Under the pieces are notes generated by a model. That model was not told where the DNA came from and made no database searches. It worked only from the letters and a program-made list of their open reading frames with translations. DNA of 64,000 bases from NCBI GenBank assembly GCA_963281255.1, contig OY725490.1:4960001-5024000 (forward strand), in the 5' to 3' direction. A program made the position numbers and the translations under genes. Source of the stretch: Aphrocallistes beatrix (lineage: Eukaryota; Porifera; Hexactinellida; Sceptrulophora; Aphrocallistidae). Of this stretch, positions 54,561 to 64,000 are shown piece by piece (positions within the stretch are counted from its first letter, which is position 1; every line of letters starts with the position of its first letter).

Positions 54561-55463
54561 CCTTAATGGCCATGTTTTGTGTTATGATATTATACCTTCG
54601 TCTATTTTTAGGGATGCATGCATTTTCTAATTGACGAAGAATGAACTGCAAACTGGATAAATCTGAATTATCACTCACACCTTCATTATTTTGTAATATA
54701 TCATTGATGGTTTCCTTAATATTATCTAGATCTTGAGCTATGTGAGAAGACTTAGAAGTTTCAGAGCCAAACTCGTATTTTAAAGTAAGTTCGTGCAAAA
54801 CAGATTCATTTTGTCGGATGTCATTAATTGCGTTAACAGATACGGAAATATTTCGTGCAATTGAAAACGCTGATGTAGATAAATAAGCATTGATATTAAG
54901 GTGCACAGCTGATGAGATTTTCATATCGACCATTTTAGCAAAGGCAAATGTGAAATTACTTTCGTCACGAAACCATACTAACCAACTCTTAGGTAATGAA
55001 ATTAAATTCAACTTATCTTTCAAGTCCTGTAGAGTGCTGACCATAAACTTCACTTTCTCATCAGTCTCGGATCTCAAACTCAGCTGAATAGACCGGTCTG
55101 GTTCATCAATTCTTCTTCTTTCGCATCGTATGACAAGCGTGTACGTTTAGTTGGCTGTTTACTTGAATAGTAAGATGGACAGCCGGGGAGTAAACATGGT
55201 ACCGCATCTTCCTTCAGCTTTGGCTTTGCACGCGGTACTTCAGTGAACGTATCGTCTCTTTTGGGAACATTGAAAGTATATTCCACGTCTTCTTTCTGAA
55301 AATACGACGCACACATTAACCATCTTTAAATCATCCATGTCATCTCGATGAAGAGCACGTTCCCATGCATGCTTCAGGTCTGGTGGGCTTGCTGGCATCT
55401 TGAAAATGGTAACATGGTCGTCAGGGGCTGTAATAACTTTTGCATCCAGGGACAGAACAACTG

Positions 55464-56882
55464 TTTGACATTGTGGAATAAGCTGATTTGAAGGTAAGAT
55501 TATCTAGCCATATTTGGGATGGTTAACGGATGTAAAACTTCGTCGTGTTATTATGTAAATAAGCAAATCTTACAACGATGAATTTAAAACACGATATCAA
55601 TGTATCCACTACTCATCATCTACGTCTTCTATGTCACATTTACGTATAAATACTAATTAATTAATTAACTTCACAAGTGAAACCGAATTTGATTGAAACC
55701 AAGTCGAATTCAAATCCATCAACAACTAATCATCTTTATAAGTGATGAATTGAGAAGATTATAATACTTAGTATTTTGTTCTTTCCGGTAGAATGGGACT
55801 CCGATGTTAACATAGCTGCTGCACCAGGTATTACTGCATATTTTCATTCTACAACGCTAATTAGAGAGGATACTGACTTGTTAATTTGTCTTTCTATCAC
55901 GCCATATCAGACTCCAAACAACTGTTGATCGGATAGTCATACCTAAAACTGTACAACAATTCAATAAAGGATGTTCTTGGTATGAGTTGTACACACATTA
56001 TTGTTTTCCATGGTTTTACGGGATGCGACTAAACATCTCTTATTTACTTGGAAAGAAATTGGTCTTCCAAAAACTCTTCAAAGGTGATCCAGTCCTTCAA
56101 CCTAGGCTTATGCATTCACATTCCCAGGCAATAACCACAATTACATAGAAAACCTCGGATGCCCAGTGAGTACCACCGCTGAGGCAGAGGAGGCAGTTTC
56201 CTCCTCGCTATTTCTCCCACTGATTTCCTTGCCAAGGCAGATATCTAATCGTTGAGACATCTGCCTCCTGCTCGCCTTCTCGCAAGTCGGCAAAAGTACT
56301 TTAAAATCATTAAAAATGTTCCAATTGCATTCTCTAATTGCAATAATACAATAACATATTGTTTGAATATATTAAATTGTACAATATCTGGACAAAAGTG
56401 TTTCAACAATAGCGACATAAGCGGCACAAAGTGGCAGTAATTGATAATTTGAAAACATTGAGAATTAATATTTGATTATAAATATTCTCCAATAATTCAT
56501 TCGAATAAGCAGATTTCGAATTTGCAATTCGATTAGTTGCCTCACTTTACCGTTTAGGAGCTTTGATCTTTATGAATAGACCCATTTAGTAATATTTGCA
56601 CATGGACCAATAAGGTGTGCAAATACCTTTGTCCGAATAGTGTATAAGTAATTATGCTTTTAACATAACTTAATAAATTGTTTGACTGACACACTGTAAT
56701 CGAACTATCAACATTTAGTTGAGTTAATACTCGACAAAATGCTAATTGCTAGATTTTTGTTTCTCTTGAATTTCTATTTAGGATTATTTATACTGTGTTC
56801 ATTTCTTCTTTCCAGCATGTATCTTAATAATTTAATGAACATTAAAACAAAATTTGTTTATATCTATCTATCTTTTATGTAG
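55464..56882. other. no recognised feature (intron or intergenic)
   Basis: No transposase motif. A GC-richer patch at 56170-56290 has GAGGCAGAGGAGGCAG and an inverted GCCTCCTGC, but no defined element. The segment next to 56882 serves as the intron upstream of the LRR exon. Confidence 0.4.
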
Positions 56883-57259
56883 ATTGGGAAGGAACTATAG
56901 ATATGGAAAACAGTTTACGTAACAATTATGACGATTCTTTGATATACTACAATGCTTGTAAATTTTTCGGTGTAGTTCCTGTATCCTATTTTGTTCGCAA
57001 TCTAACTCTATCCAAGATAGACCTCAAGCATCATGGTTTGGGTCCAAAAGGTGCCAAAGCGATTTGTATCTGCCTAACTTCAAATTCACATGTGTTCCAT
57101 CTTAACATTTCTGATAACGGAATAGGCCCTTCTGGTGCTATCGCTGTTGCTAATATGTTGCGAGAAAATTGTTATATTACTGAGATTGACCTTTCATCTA
57201 ATAAATTAGGGAATACTGGAGGCATTGCTATTTTCCAAGTTCTCCTTGAAAACAGTATG
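56883..57259 (+). CDS. LRRC74-like leucine-rich-repeat protein, internal exon
   Basis: The exon is bounded by an acceptor (TCTTTTATGTAG|ATTGGG) and a consensus donor (AGTATG|GTAAGT). It encodes WEGTIDMENSLRNNYDD, then YNACKFFGVVPVSYFVRNL, LSKIDLKHHGLGPKGAKAIC and two full ribonuclease-inhibitor-type repeats (VFHLNISDNGIGPSGAIAVA, ITEIDLSSNKLGNTGGIAIF). The C-K-x2-G-V-V-P-x-S-Y-F motif followed by HHGLGPKGAKA is characteristic of LRRC74A/B proteins. It starts in phase 2 and ends in phase 0. No neighbouring exon was found within the window, so introns are long or the gene is incomplete. This is the best evidence for a host gene here; the LRRC74 function is not well known. Confidence 0.8.
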
Positions 57260-58664
57260 GTAAGTTAGTGAAATAGTATTGTAGTTAATCTTTCATAATG
57301 TCAAGTTTTTTTATGTTTTAATCCTTTTCCTCCAATTAATTAAAAATACATGCATGAGCGCTTCCAGAACTTAATAAGCAAAGCTAATAAACACTGCATC
57401 CGAATTCGCACCAAAACGCACATATCCCTTTTATTTTCAAATATGAAATATATGAAATTTACAACATTCAACTATACCTGGTACTATGGCGGACCACAAA
57501 ACATTCATATTTCCACATCCTTACTATTAAAACCTTGCTATTATCCTTATCCTTACTAGGTACCAAAAGTATTCGTTTACCTCAAAATTTTCCATCAAAT
57601 AGTTGCAAAACCAATCTATTTATGAAGTCAACAATATTTAATCTTTAACAAATTCGCTAATTTTTATTATAAATTCATTTTCTTCACATTCAAATTACGA
57701 ACCTTATAAATTCACTGTGCCACATCCCATAAATTGATGCCACTATATTTAATGGCGTTAGTGGCACTAGATGTCACGGGTTGCGGCATAGGCCCCATGT
57801 GGCGCACCCTGCTACGCCTCTGTCTAGAGCTAAGGTTATATTAGAGCTTGCGAAATCTATTTCAACAAGCTAGTGTTTGCAAGTATCTACAATCATTTTT
57901 TAGATTGGTCTGGGTCCACACAAACAGAGCTAGTAAGTGATGGAAAAAAGTTGCTAGTTTCCACTCACAGTTGAGATATTTCAGAGCCCATGAGAGAACG
58001 AATTTTCATTAGTATGCGTCAGGTGGCACAAACTAGAGATTGAATCATAGTACACGTTTGTGATTCAGGGGTTTATCTAGGTGCTCGGCCGGCACTTATA
58101 GGTGAAAGCCTGGCGTCACCCGGGGAGCCAAGGTGCTTGTAGTGTGGTTCGTTTTTGTTTCCGGGTTGCCAACACCCTTGGAGTTACAAGATAAACCCGG
58201 ATTTGGGTGCCATATATACCCTTTACACCTTATAAAGTACCCAACTGGAAAATCCTAAGATCAACCCATGGTTTGTATTAGTGTCAGACGGTTGTGGTTG
58301 AAACCTCTATTTCAAGTTCTTCGGAGAACATTCTATCCATTCCAAATGAGCACAAACCTACACTGCAACCTAATTACTGATAATTTAATGGATAAGAATC
58401 AAACTTCAAAAATGCACTCGGAGTTTTTGTTAAAAAGGGCATTGGTTAATTAAAATAATGGATATTGTTTTTAACAAATTCTAAGGGAAACAATTAAAAT
58501 TTGCACAATAAGTAAATCAATTTAAGAGTTAAACCGTACAATTTTTTGATAAAAGAATGTTGTGAGCAAAAATGTAATTTTTTAAATGGTTAGAGTTTAT
58601 AATCTTTTTCCAATTACACATTAATTAAGTGCAAATTGTGTTTACATATCACATTCATCTGTAT
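57260..58664. other. intronic or intergenic; small repeat fragments
   Basis: A stray Helitron-like 5' end (A|TCCTTACTATTAAAACC at 57517) and a possible MITE end near 57826 (read inward, CAGAGGCGTAGCAGGGTGCG) are present. The 58070-58220 stretch is GC-richer (GTGCTCGGCCGGCACTTATA), but I cannot assign it. No further LRR exon was seen. Confidence 0.4.
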
Positions 58665-59030
58665 GGGTGGTGCACTGGTTAGGGCGTTTGAATACCAAGA
58701 CTTAGGTCACGGGTTCTAACCTCGCTCTAGTCATTTGCATTTTACTCTCAATTGCATTGCTTTGGTGGTGTATTCTGAGCATGCACGCTTGCAGATCCTT
58801 AGTGTGTTGAAAACACTAAGGATGTCATCTCGTTCAAAGGTAAAGTTAAGTCAAGTGCTATCTTTCTTGCCTACTGTTGTTAGCCGAGTTTTTCTCTATA
58901 ACACGCTATCATATGCACACTATCAGTAGGTTTAGTACCTCACCCAGATTGTAAACCCCCTGAGAACATATTAGCATGGATTCGGGGGGTATATATATCT
59001 ATATACTTTTTAAACTTTGAACTTTAACTA
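58665..59030 (+). mobile_element. tRNA-derived SINE
   Basis: The head has a polymerase III box A, TGGTGCACTGG (58668-58678), and a box B, GGGTTCTAACC (58711-58721), about 33 bases further on, as in tRNA genes. It does not fold as an intact tRNA. A unique body of about 300 bases ends with GTAAACCCCCTGAGAACATA and a TATA-rich tail. Such SINEs are transcribed by polymerase III and copied by LINE enzymes. Only one copy is seen here, so its borders are approximate. Confidence 0.7.
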
Positions 59031-59170
59031 AGTAAGAAACTGCCTAAGTAGATTTGCACAAGTAGAAATATAAATAAATGGAAGGCAAGGAAAATAGCAT
59101 CATTTAATAGTATTTATAATGTATGTTTCATTCAACATTTCTCGATCAGTTATTTAATTCAATTAAGCAG

Positions 59171-59850
59171 CATGATAGAACCAGAATTCGACCTCATTCT
59201 CCCGGCACTGCACAAAGATGAGTTCAATAAGCGGTCCCCTACAGAACTCGCACCCACCACTACACCTGTCAGGAAAGACACATTACATGGTTAAATCAAA
59301 ACAATGTAGACATTTCCCTTCAAGACATCGAGGGATGGACTCCACTACACATTGCAGCGGCCATCAGCTCCCATGACCTAGCTGTAAAGCTGTTAGATTT
59401 CGGAGACGCCATTTGATGTGTCAGAAAATGAGAAATCACATTGCTGTTGGAACCCCTCAACACTACAGACGCAACTACTACCTACAACGAATGATGAAGA
59501 ATAAAAATTCATTACAGCTCTCAGAAAGGCTCACAGAATGAAGAATGGTTCCAAGTGGGAACTGAGCCTAGGCATCAGTGACAATGGCAGCATTCTCCAT
59601 CTCCCAGCAGTCTGCGGCTTCTCTCGTCTGGTAGAGTACATCTGTTAAGAAAAAGTGGTGAATGTGAACAAAGGGTGAATGTGATGCATTGGACACCTTG
59701 CATGTGTTAGCTACTGGCAGCAGACTGAAATAGTGGACATGCTGCTAGAGTACGGAGGAAACCCAGCTCTCACCACTAAAGTCAACGCAATCCACGGCTT
59801 ACGCCTGCAACATGTCCTACCAGCTCATGTTTGATAAGGCTGCTCTTACT
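59171..59850 (+). pseudogene. ankyrin-repeat protein pseudogene
   Basis: It opens MIEPEFDLILPALHKDEFNK and shifts frame into WLNQNNVDISLQDIEGWTPL, HIAAAISSHDLAVKLLDFG (one ankyrin repeat). Later come SDNGSILHLPAVCGFSRLVE and, after another frame change, CDALDTLHV and IVDMLLEYGGNPALTTKV. The TPLH / IV.mLLeyGgnP pattern identifies ankyrin repeats. At least four frame breaks and several stops; no intron signals. It is a dead copy of a host or transposon-captured gene. Confidence 0.75.
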
Positions 59851-59904
59851 CAGGAACTCGCCAACATCTTTGTTCTTAAAAATACAACATCCGATCCATA
59901 ATCG

Positions 59905-60060
59905 ATTCAATGGATTGTCATCTTCCGTCACATAATTCAAACATCCAATTTCAACATGCTTTCCATCAATTCAATGAATTATCTGAAGAAGAAATCGTTT
60001 CTCTTATTTCCTCTGCTTTTAATAAATCTTGTAGCCTCGATCCAATTTTCAAAATATCTC
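59905..60060 (+). pseudogene. LINE (CR1/L2-like) fragment, pre-RT region
   Basis: A plus frame reads FNELSEEEIVSLISSAFNKS, CSLDPI. This is the conserved LSxeEvxxLIxsxxxKSCxLDPIP segment just before reverse transcriptase in CR1/L2-type elements. It is cut by the Helitron-like repeat pair. Confidence 0.7.
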
Positions 60061-60072
60061 ACACATCCTAGC

Positions 60073-60470
60073 GCTGAAAATGTCGACTCATCATTGAATT
60101 ATGACGTCATTGTCACATTTTTAAAAGTTAAGCAACACAGTTATTCGAGCATAACTCAGTCATTATAGGAGATAGAAGGCTGAAATTTTAATAGAATATG
60201 TATACTAACATACCTCACATATGATGCAACTATCTTTAAAAAAGGATGGCTCATCACTTTGTTATAACGTCATCATTACGCCTCAAAAATTTTTAAATTT
60301 ACAAATTTTGTGATTTCTCAAGTAATATAGATTTTAACACTAAGATAGACATATGTAGAGATGTTATCTCCCTTATAATTAAACAATGTGATCCCAGACG
60401 ACCGAAGGGAGCCTGCGGTGGATACAAAGTGTCCACCAGTCGCGCAGCGCAAGCAAGCGAAGCGCGCATG
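60073..60470 (+). mobile_element. Helitron-like repeat copy 8 (left arm of an inverted duplication)
   Basis: The 5' end is missing; it starts at AAATGTCGACTCATCATTGA. TGACGTCA lies at 60103, the second site is mutated (TAACGTCA), and the 3' end GCGCAGCGCAAGCAAGCGAA, GCGCGCATG ends at 60470. It shares private differences with copy 9. Confidence 0.85.
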
Positions 60471-60761
60471 TATATTAATATCTCGAAAACTATTCATTAT
60501 ATTGGTATTAAATAAATTAACGTTGAATAGCAAGTCGTTTATGGGGATTTCATTGGTCACATCGGCATACTTGAAATATTTATGGTTTTTTTAGTTTTGC
60601 GGTTTTCACACAATTCCATATATGGTAGTATCATTGACACCTTCCTAGGTTGTGTTTAGGCGGAATGACTACTAGCAACATAGTTTACCATATAGGTCAT
60701 ACTACAGATACACCATATAACTGCTACACATATAATGAATAGTTTTCGTGATATAAATATA

Positions 60762-61222
60762 CAAGCGCGCTTCGCTTGCTTGCGCTGCGCGCGACTGGTG
60801 GACACTTTGTGTCCGCCGCAGGCTCCCTTCGGTCGTCTGGGATCACATTGTTTAATTATAAGGGAGATAACATCTATACATACTATGTCTATCTTAGTGT
60901 AAAATCTATATTACTTGAGAAATCACAAAATTTGTCAATTTGGAAATTTTTGATGCGTAATGATGACGTTATAGCAAAGTGATGAGTCATCCTTTTTTAA
61001 AGATAGTTGCATCATATGTGAGGTATGTTAGTATACATATTCTATTAAAATTTCAGCCTTCCATCTCCTATAATGACTGAGTTATGCTCGAATAACTGTG
61101 TTGCTTAACTTTTAAAAATGTGACAATGACGTCATAATTCCATGATGAGTCGACATTTTGCTCTGAGCTCAGAACCTAGTGGAGCCATAGCCAAAAGACT
61201 CCGACATGCCAAAAATCAGCTT

Positions 61223-61273
<51 letters not shown>

Positions 61274-61294
61274 ATCGAGTTTTAATAGTAAGGA
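60762..61294 (-). mobile_element. Helitron-like repeat copy 9 (right arm of an inverted duplication)
   Basis: The 3' end is at 60762 and a single TGACGTCA at 61129. The TA tract is followed by a (GA)n run (61241-61270). The 5' end ATTAATCGAGTTTTAATAG, TAAGGA|T finishes at 61294. The segment between TA tract and body (CTGCC...GTTACAG) is deleted. Confidence 0.85.
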
Positions 61295-61309
61295 TACAAA
61301 CTGGCCTAA

Positions 61310-62000
61310 CTTGGTATAGAGTCAAAATAGAGTGGACTGTCTAGGTAGTTTAGAAGTCCATGGCTGACGATACTCAGCTCTATTTTTAATTAACTCCGAT
61401 TCGATCTCTTCTGAAGACTCAGCCTTCTCCGCCATCTAATCTTGTATCTCTGCGATTCGTTCCTTGCTCCTCACCAACAATTTGCTTATTAATAACACAC
61501 CAAGACTGAGTTCTTTATAATAAGGAGTCGTCAACATCTATATAAGGTTCAAACTGATATAATCTCCGTTGGTGAATCGATATATCTTCAGGGGTATTAT
61601 AAAGAATCTCTCTAGGGAAGTCTGAAACTCTCGCTAATACTCTTATCACATCTCGTCTTGATTACTGTGATAGTCTCTTGTATTGTTGCCCCACATCCCT
61701 ATTAGCTCGACTCCAGCGAGTCCAGAACAATGCATCCGTACTTATTTTAACATTTGTCTCCTGTACCTACGTAATCTCTTCTTAGCATCGCACTCCGCGC
61801 TCATCCAATGCCATATATCCTCTTTGAATATCTTACTATCAAATTTTTGAAAACTATTGTTGATCGTGCATTCACTTTAGCCGCTCCTGTTGATTGGATT
61901 CTACTCCCTCCGAGCTTTCAGAACGCCCCTTCACTTTTTCTCTTCTAAAACTCCTGAAAACTAACCTTTCCATTTCTCACACGACACAGCCACTTAATTA
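61310..62000 (+). pseudogene. LINE (CR1/L2-like) ORF2 C-terminal relic
   Basis: The plus strand reads LANTLITSRLDYCDSLLYCC, PTSLLARLQRVQNNAS and, further on with frame changes, AFTLAAPVDWILLPPSFQNA, PSLFLF. This is the end of the reverse-transcriptase protein of CR1/L2-type LINEs (SRLDYCNSLL.GLP...LQRVQNaAaR; AP.lWNsLP..ir.a.sl..Fk). It probably belongs to the same decayed copy as 59905-60060, with most of the RT deleted and the repeat pair in between. Confidence 0.8.
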
Positions 62001-62047
62001 AATAGTTAATATACTCGCAATTAAATTCGTTTCACTGGATATACATA

Positions 62048-62220
62048 CAGTTGAATTCACTTAATAGGAACTCCCTTATTCCCAATATTGCTCTATTAGC
62101 AACCAATTTACTGGTCCCTGGTGAAGATTTTGTGTTATTTCTGTTCCCTTATTAGCAACTCCGCGTATTAGCAACCATTTTATGTGCAAAACTCGAGTTG
62201 CTTATAAGCGAATTCAGCTG
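62048..62220. mobile_element. pogo-type MITE (173 bp)
   Basis: TA|CAGTTGAATTCACTTAATAG at the left and, inverted, TA|CAGCTGAATTCGCTTATAAG at the right. The interior repeats ATTAGCAACCA-like units. TA lies at 62046-62047 and 62221-62222. Confidence 0.8.
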
Positions 62221-62668
62221 TACCTTTCAAGCATACTACATATTCTTACGTACATATACAGAACGCTTTTTACAGAATGCTTTTTTTTCATATACAGAAC
62301 GCTTTTTATCCTTGAAACAGTCTATCAGATATTCTGAAACCGCTCACATTAGTTATGTTAGCAAAGGCATGCAAATTTTAAATTAGGATAAAATGGATTT
62401 TATTAAGGATACCGCCCTCGAAAAACATCGCCTGACATAAAAAAAAGTGAAATTTTTTATTGTTAATTCCATCGGATTATTGAGTAGTCTACCATCTAAT
62501 CGTACTTGTTGGGCAGTATTTATTTTGATATTCTAGAACTGAGCACCTAAAGCTCAGTCGTACTGAAAATCGGAAAGTAATTCGAAGTTTTGCGGCGCAT
62601 TCATCAATTATTTTCTAACTTATCTGATATTTTTTCAAATATATGAACCTCAAAATAGTTTTGGCCCC
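62221..62668. other. no gene; short direct repeat
   Basis: CATATACAGAACGCTTTTTA occurs twice (about 62255 and 62290). Nothing else recognised. Confidence 0.45.
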
Positions 62669-62672
62669 TTAA

Positions 62673-62788
62673 CCCTAATTGGACTTGGAATGTTGAAGTG
62701 AAAGTGAAAGTTAATTGAAAGTGAACTGAAAGTGAAAATGAAAGTGGGAATTTTCTATTTATACCTTTGACCCCAAGTCCAAGTAGGG
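62673..62788. mobile_element. TTAA-flanked MITE (116 bp), piggyBac type
   Basis: CCCTAATTGGACTTGG at the left and CCAAGTCCAAGTAGGG at the right (15 of 16 bases inverted) with TTAA on both sides (62669-62672 and 62789-62792). The interior is a purine-rich GAAAGTGAAAGT repeat. No relation in the interior to the 4577/30680 pair. Confidence 0.85.
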
Positions 62789-63069
62789 TTAAAATTTTAT
62801 AAAACAGATGAATTTAGAAAAAGAGGCACTTAAAATCCAATCAAAAATATCTTTATGAGGGACTTCCTTTCTAAAATGCTCGGGAAATGGCCGTTGTGAT
62901 ATTAGCTATTGTGTATAGAAAAGAATTTTGAACATTTTTAAAAAAAATTTGTTCAGATCCGACCATTAGTTCGTAAGTTATAGTATATTGTAGGTAAAGT
63001 TCGGACATCAAACCACTCTATGGCCCCGAAAGTGCTCGATGTCAATGCTTAAAAACTATTGAAGATATA

Positions 63070-63092
63070 TCCTTACTATTAAAACTCGATTA

Positions 63093-63124
<32 letters not shown>

Positions 63125-63623
63125 CTGTAACGAATTGATTGAAGAAACTGCAGGGCGCAGAAAGTTGATTTTAGGCATGTGGGAGTCTTTTGGCTATGGC
63201 TCCAGTAAGTTCTGAGTTCAGAGCAAAATGTCGACTCATCATGGAATTATGACGTCATTGTCAGATTTTTAAAAGATAAGCAATACAGTTATTCTAGTAT
63301 AACTGAGCCATCATTATAGGAGATAGAAAGCTGAAATTTTAATAGAATCTGTATACTAACACGTCTCACATATGATGCAACTATCATCAAAAAATGATAA
63401 CTCATCACTTTGCTATGACGTCATCATTACTAATCAAAATTTTAATAATTGACAAATTTTGTGTTTTTTCGAGTGATATCGACTTTAAAACTAAGATGGA
63501 CATATTTAGAGATGATATCTCCCTTATAATTAACCAATGTCACCTCCAGGCGACCCAAAGGGAGCCTCCGGCGGACACCAAGTGTCCGCCAGCCGCGCAG
63601 CTCAAGCAAGCGAAGCGCGCTTG
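63070..63623 (+). mobile_element. Helitron-like repeat copy 10, full length (554 bp)
   Basis: This is the best reference copy. 5' end A|TCCTTACTATTAAAACTCGA at 63070, TA tract, CTGTAACGAATTGATTGAAG, TGACGTCA at about 63250 and 63416. Then the hairpin GGCGGACACCAAGTGTCCGC and the 3' end CAAGCGAAGCGCGCTTG|T at 63623. The A|TC start, 3' hairpins and A/T flanks without target duplication are Helitron features. The last four bases are CTTG rather than the canonical CTRR. Confidence 0.85.
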
Positions 63624-64000
63624 TGATCTATTATACTCTTAAATAAAGGATATATATGATCATATATAGGTTCCACAAACATCTCTTTGTCAAAAAGTAA
63701 ATATTTCTTGACTTATCATCGATTTTATTGTAATACAAATTATATGGAGAACTTTGAATATCGTAGAAAATGGCGAATCTTGTCATGAAATAAGTTCTCA
63801 AAAGTAGCTATTATCCTCAAAAAATAATGCAATAGTCACTAGCAATGTATACAGAAATTTTGAAACACTCAACATGATTATTTTGGATGTTCAAAGCATT
63901 TGTCTCCAAAATTCGGTCAAAGCCCTCCAATTATTGTCCAAAAACAGATTCCTCCATATCTCGGGAAATATATACCCAAATTCTTAGCTCTCAATTCCTA
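63624..64000. other. no recognised feature
   Basis: AT-rich end of the window; no frame, repeat or element boundary seen. Confidence 0.45.

Larger units (their letters stand above)
48690..55463 (-). pseudogene. P-element transposase relic 2 (P2), split by the Mutator-like region
   Basis: The THAP domain (55463-55270) reads MSNSCSVPGCKSYYSPDDHV after one frame correction, WERALHRDDMDDL and NVCASYFQKEDVEYTF. The zinc-ligand His of C-x2-H-F is replaced by Tyr. Then come DAVPCLLPGCPSYYSS (about 55180), the helical segment 55077-54550 (LKDKLNLISLPKSWLVW, LRQLENACIPKNRRRYNI) and a break at 54560. The C-terminal half resumes at about 49815 with LRVQVISTDNYYPLNVNVFK, FDFVHILKSIRNNWLNQ and, after further breaks, LDAWQTMPEKFEKISKQTYT, MEHHFGLYRMMSG and YLEIIETERRLELANI. 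About 150 residues are missing between the halves. I did not find the terminal repeats. Confidence 0.85.

Noticed and set aside
58665..58735. tRNA gene
   Set aside because: Box A and B are present, but the acceptor stem and anticodon arm do not pair; a SINE head fits better.

Overview
The window reads as nuclear DNA of an invertebrate animal. It is AT-rich, has no operons and no dense gene array, and consists almost entirely of eukaryotic transposable elements. These include Ty3/gypsy, a CR1/L2-like LINE, a tRNA-derived SINE, Tc1/mariner/pogo, hAT, piggyBac, PIF/Harbinger, P element, Mutator-like and Helitron-like elements, often inserted into one another. I cannot name the species. The host component is sparse: one well-supported internal exon of a leucine-rich-repeat gene of the LRRC74 type (56883-57259), a broken ankyrin-repeat gene (59171-59850) and one weak candidate exon (5740-5956).

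Layout. 1-3439: minus-strand Ty3/gypsy gag-pol with several frameshifts, running off the left edge. 4226-5118: a mariner-type MITE. 6392-9365: a truncated Tc1 element, then a Helitron-like repeat that received a foldback MITE, which received a pogo-type MITE. 9410-13560: a Tc1 fragment, then a ZMYM-like hAT transposase split by a pogo-type MITE that itself carries a complete mariner. 13931-16711: a second hAT element with an unrelated hAT MITE inside its own terminal repeat. 16973-18867: a Helitron-like repeat carrying a nearly intact DD37E Tc1 element. 19.9-24.9 kb: relics of mariner, piggyBac, Harbinger, P element and hAT. 26625-27321: another TA-type MITE. 29.5-31.3 kb: a cluster of Helitron-like repeats. 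31812-34242: a deleted P element with a hAT MITE inside. 35.7-36.3 kb: two adjoining integrase fragments. 37392-38463: a 1.07-kb foldback element. 40320-47020: a P element with matching 27-bp ends and an 8-bp target duplication, split by an apparently intact two-gene PIF/Harbinger transposon. 48.7-55.5 kb: another P-element relic split by a region with an intact 897-codon Mutator-like transposase ending in a PHD finger. 56.9-59.9 kb: the host-like exons and a SINE. 59.9-64 kb: LINE pieces, Helitron-like repeats (two as an inverted duplication) and small MITEs.

Relations. Three levels of nesting can be read directly from target-site duplications, so relative insertion ages are recoverable. The dispersed 0.5-kb repeat has Helitron-type termini (A|TC at the 5' end, a GC-rich hairpin before the 3' end) and carries two perfect TGACGTCA (CRE/ATF) palindromes in each full copy, so it has spread candidate regulatory sites. 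The only clearly intact transposase genes are the Harbinger pair and the Mutator-like gene. Both sit inside decayed P elements.
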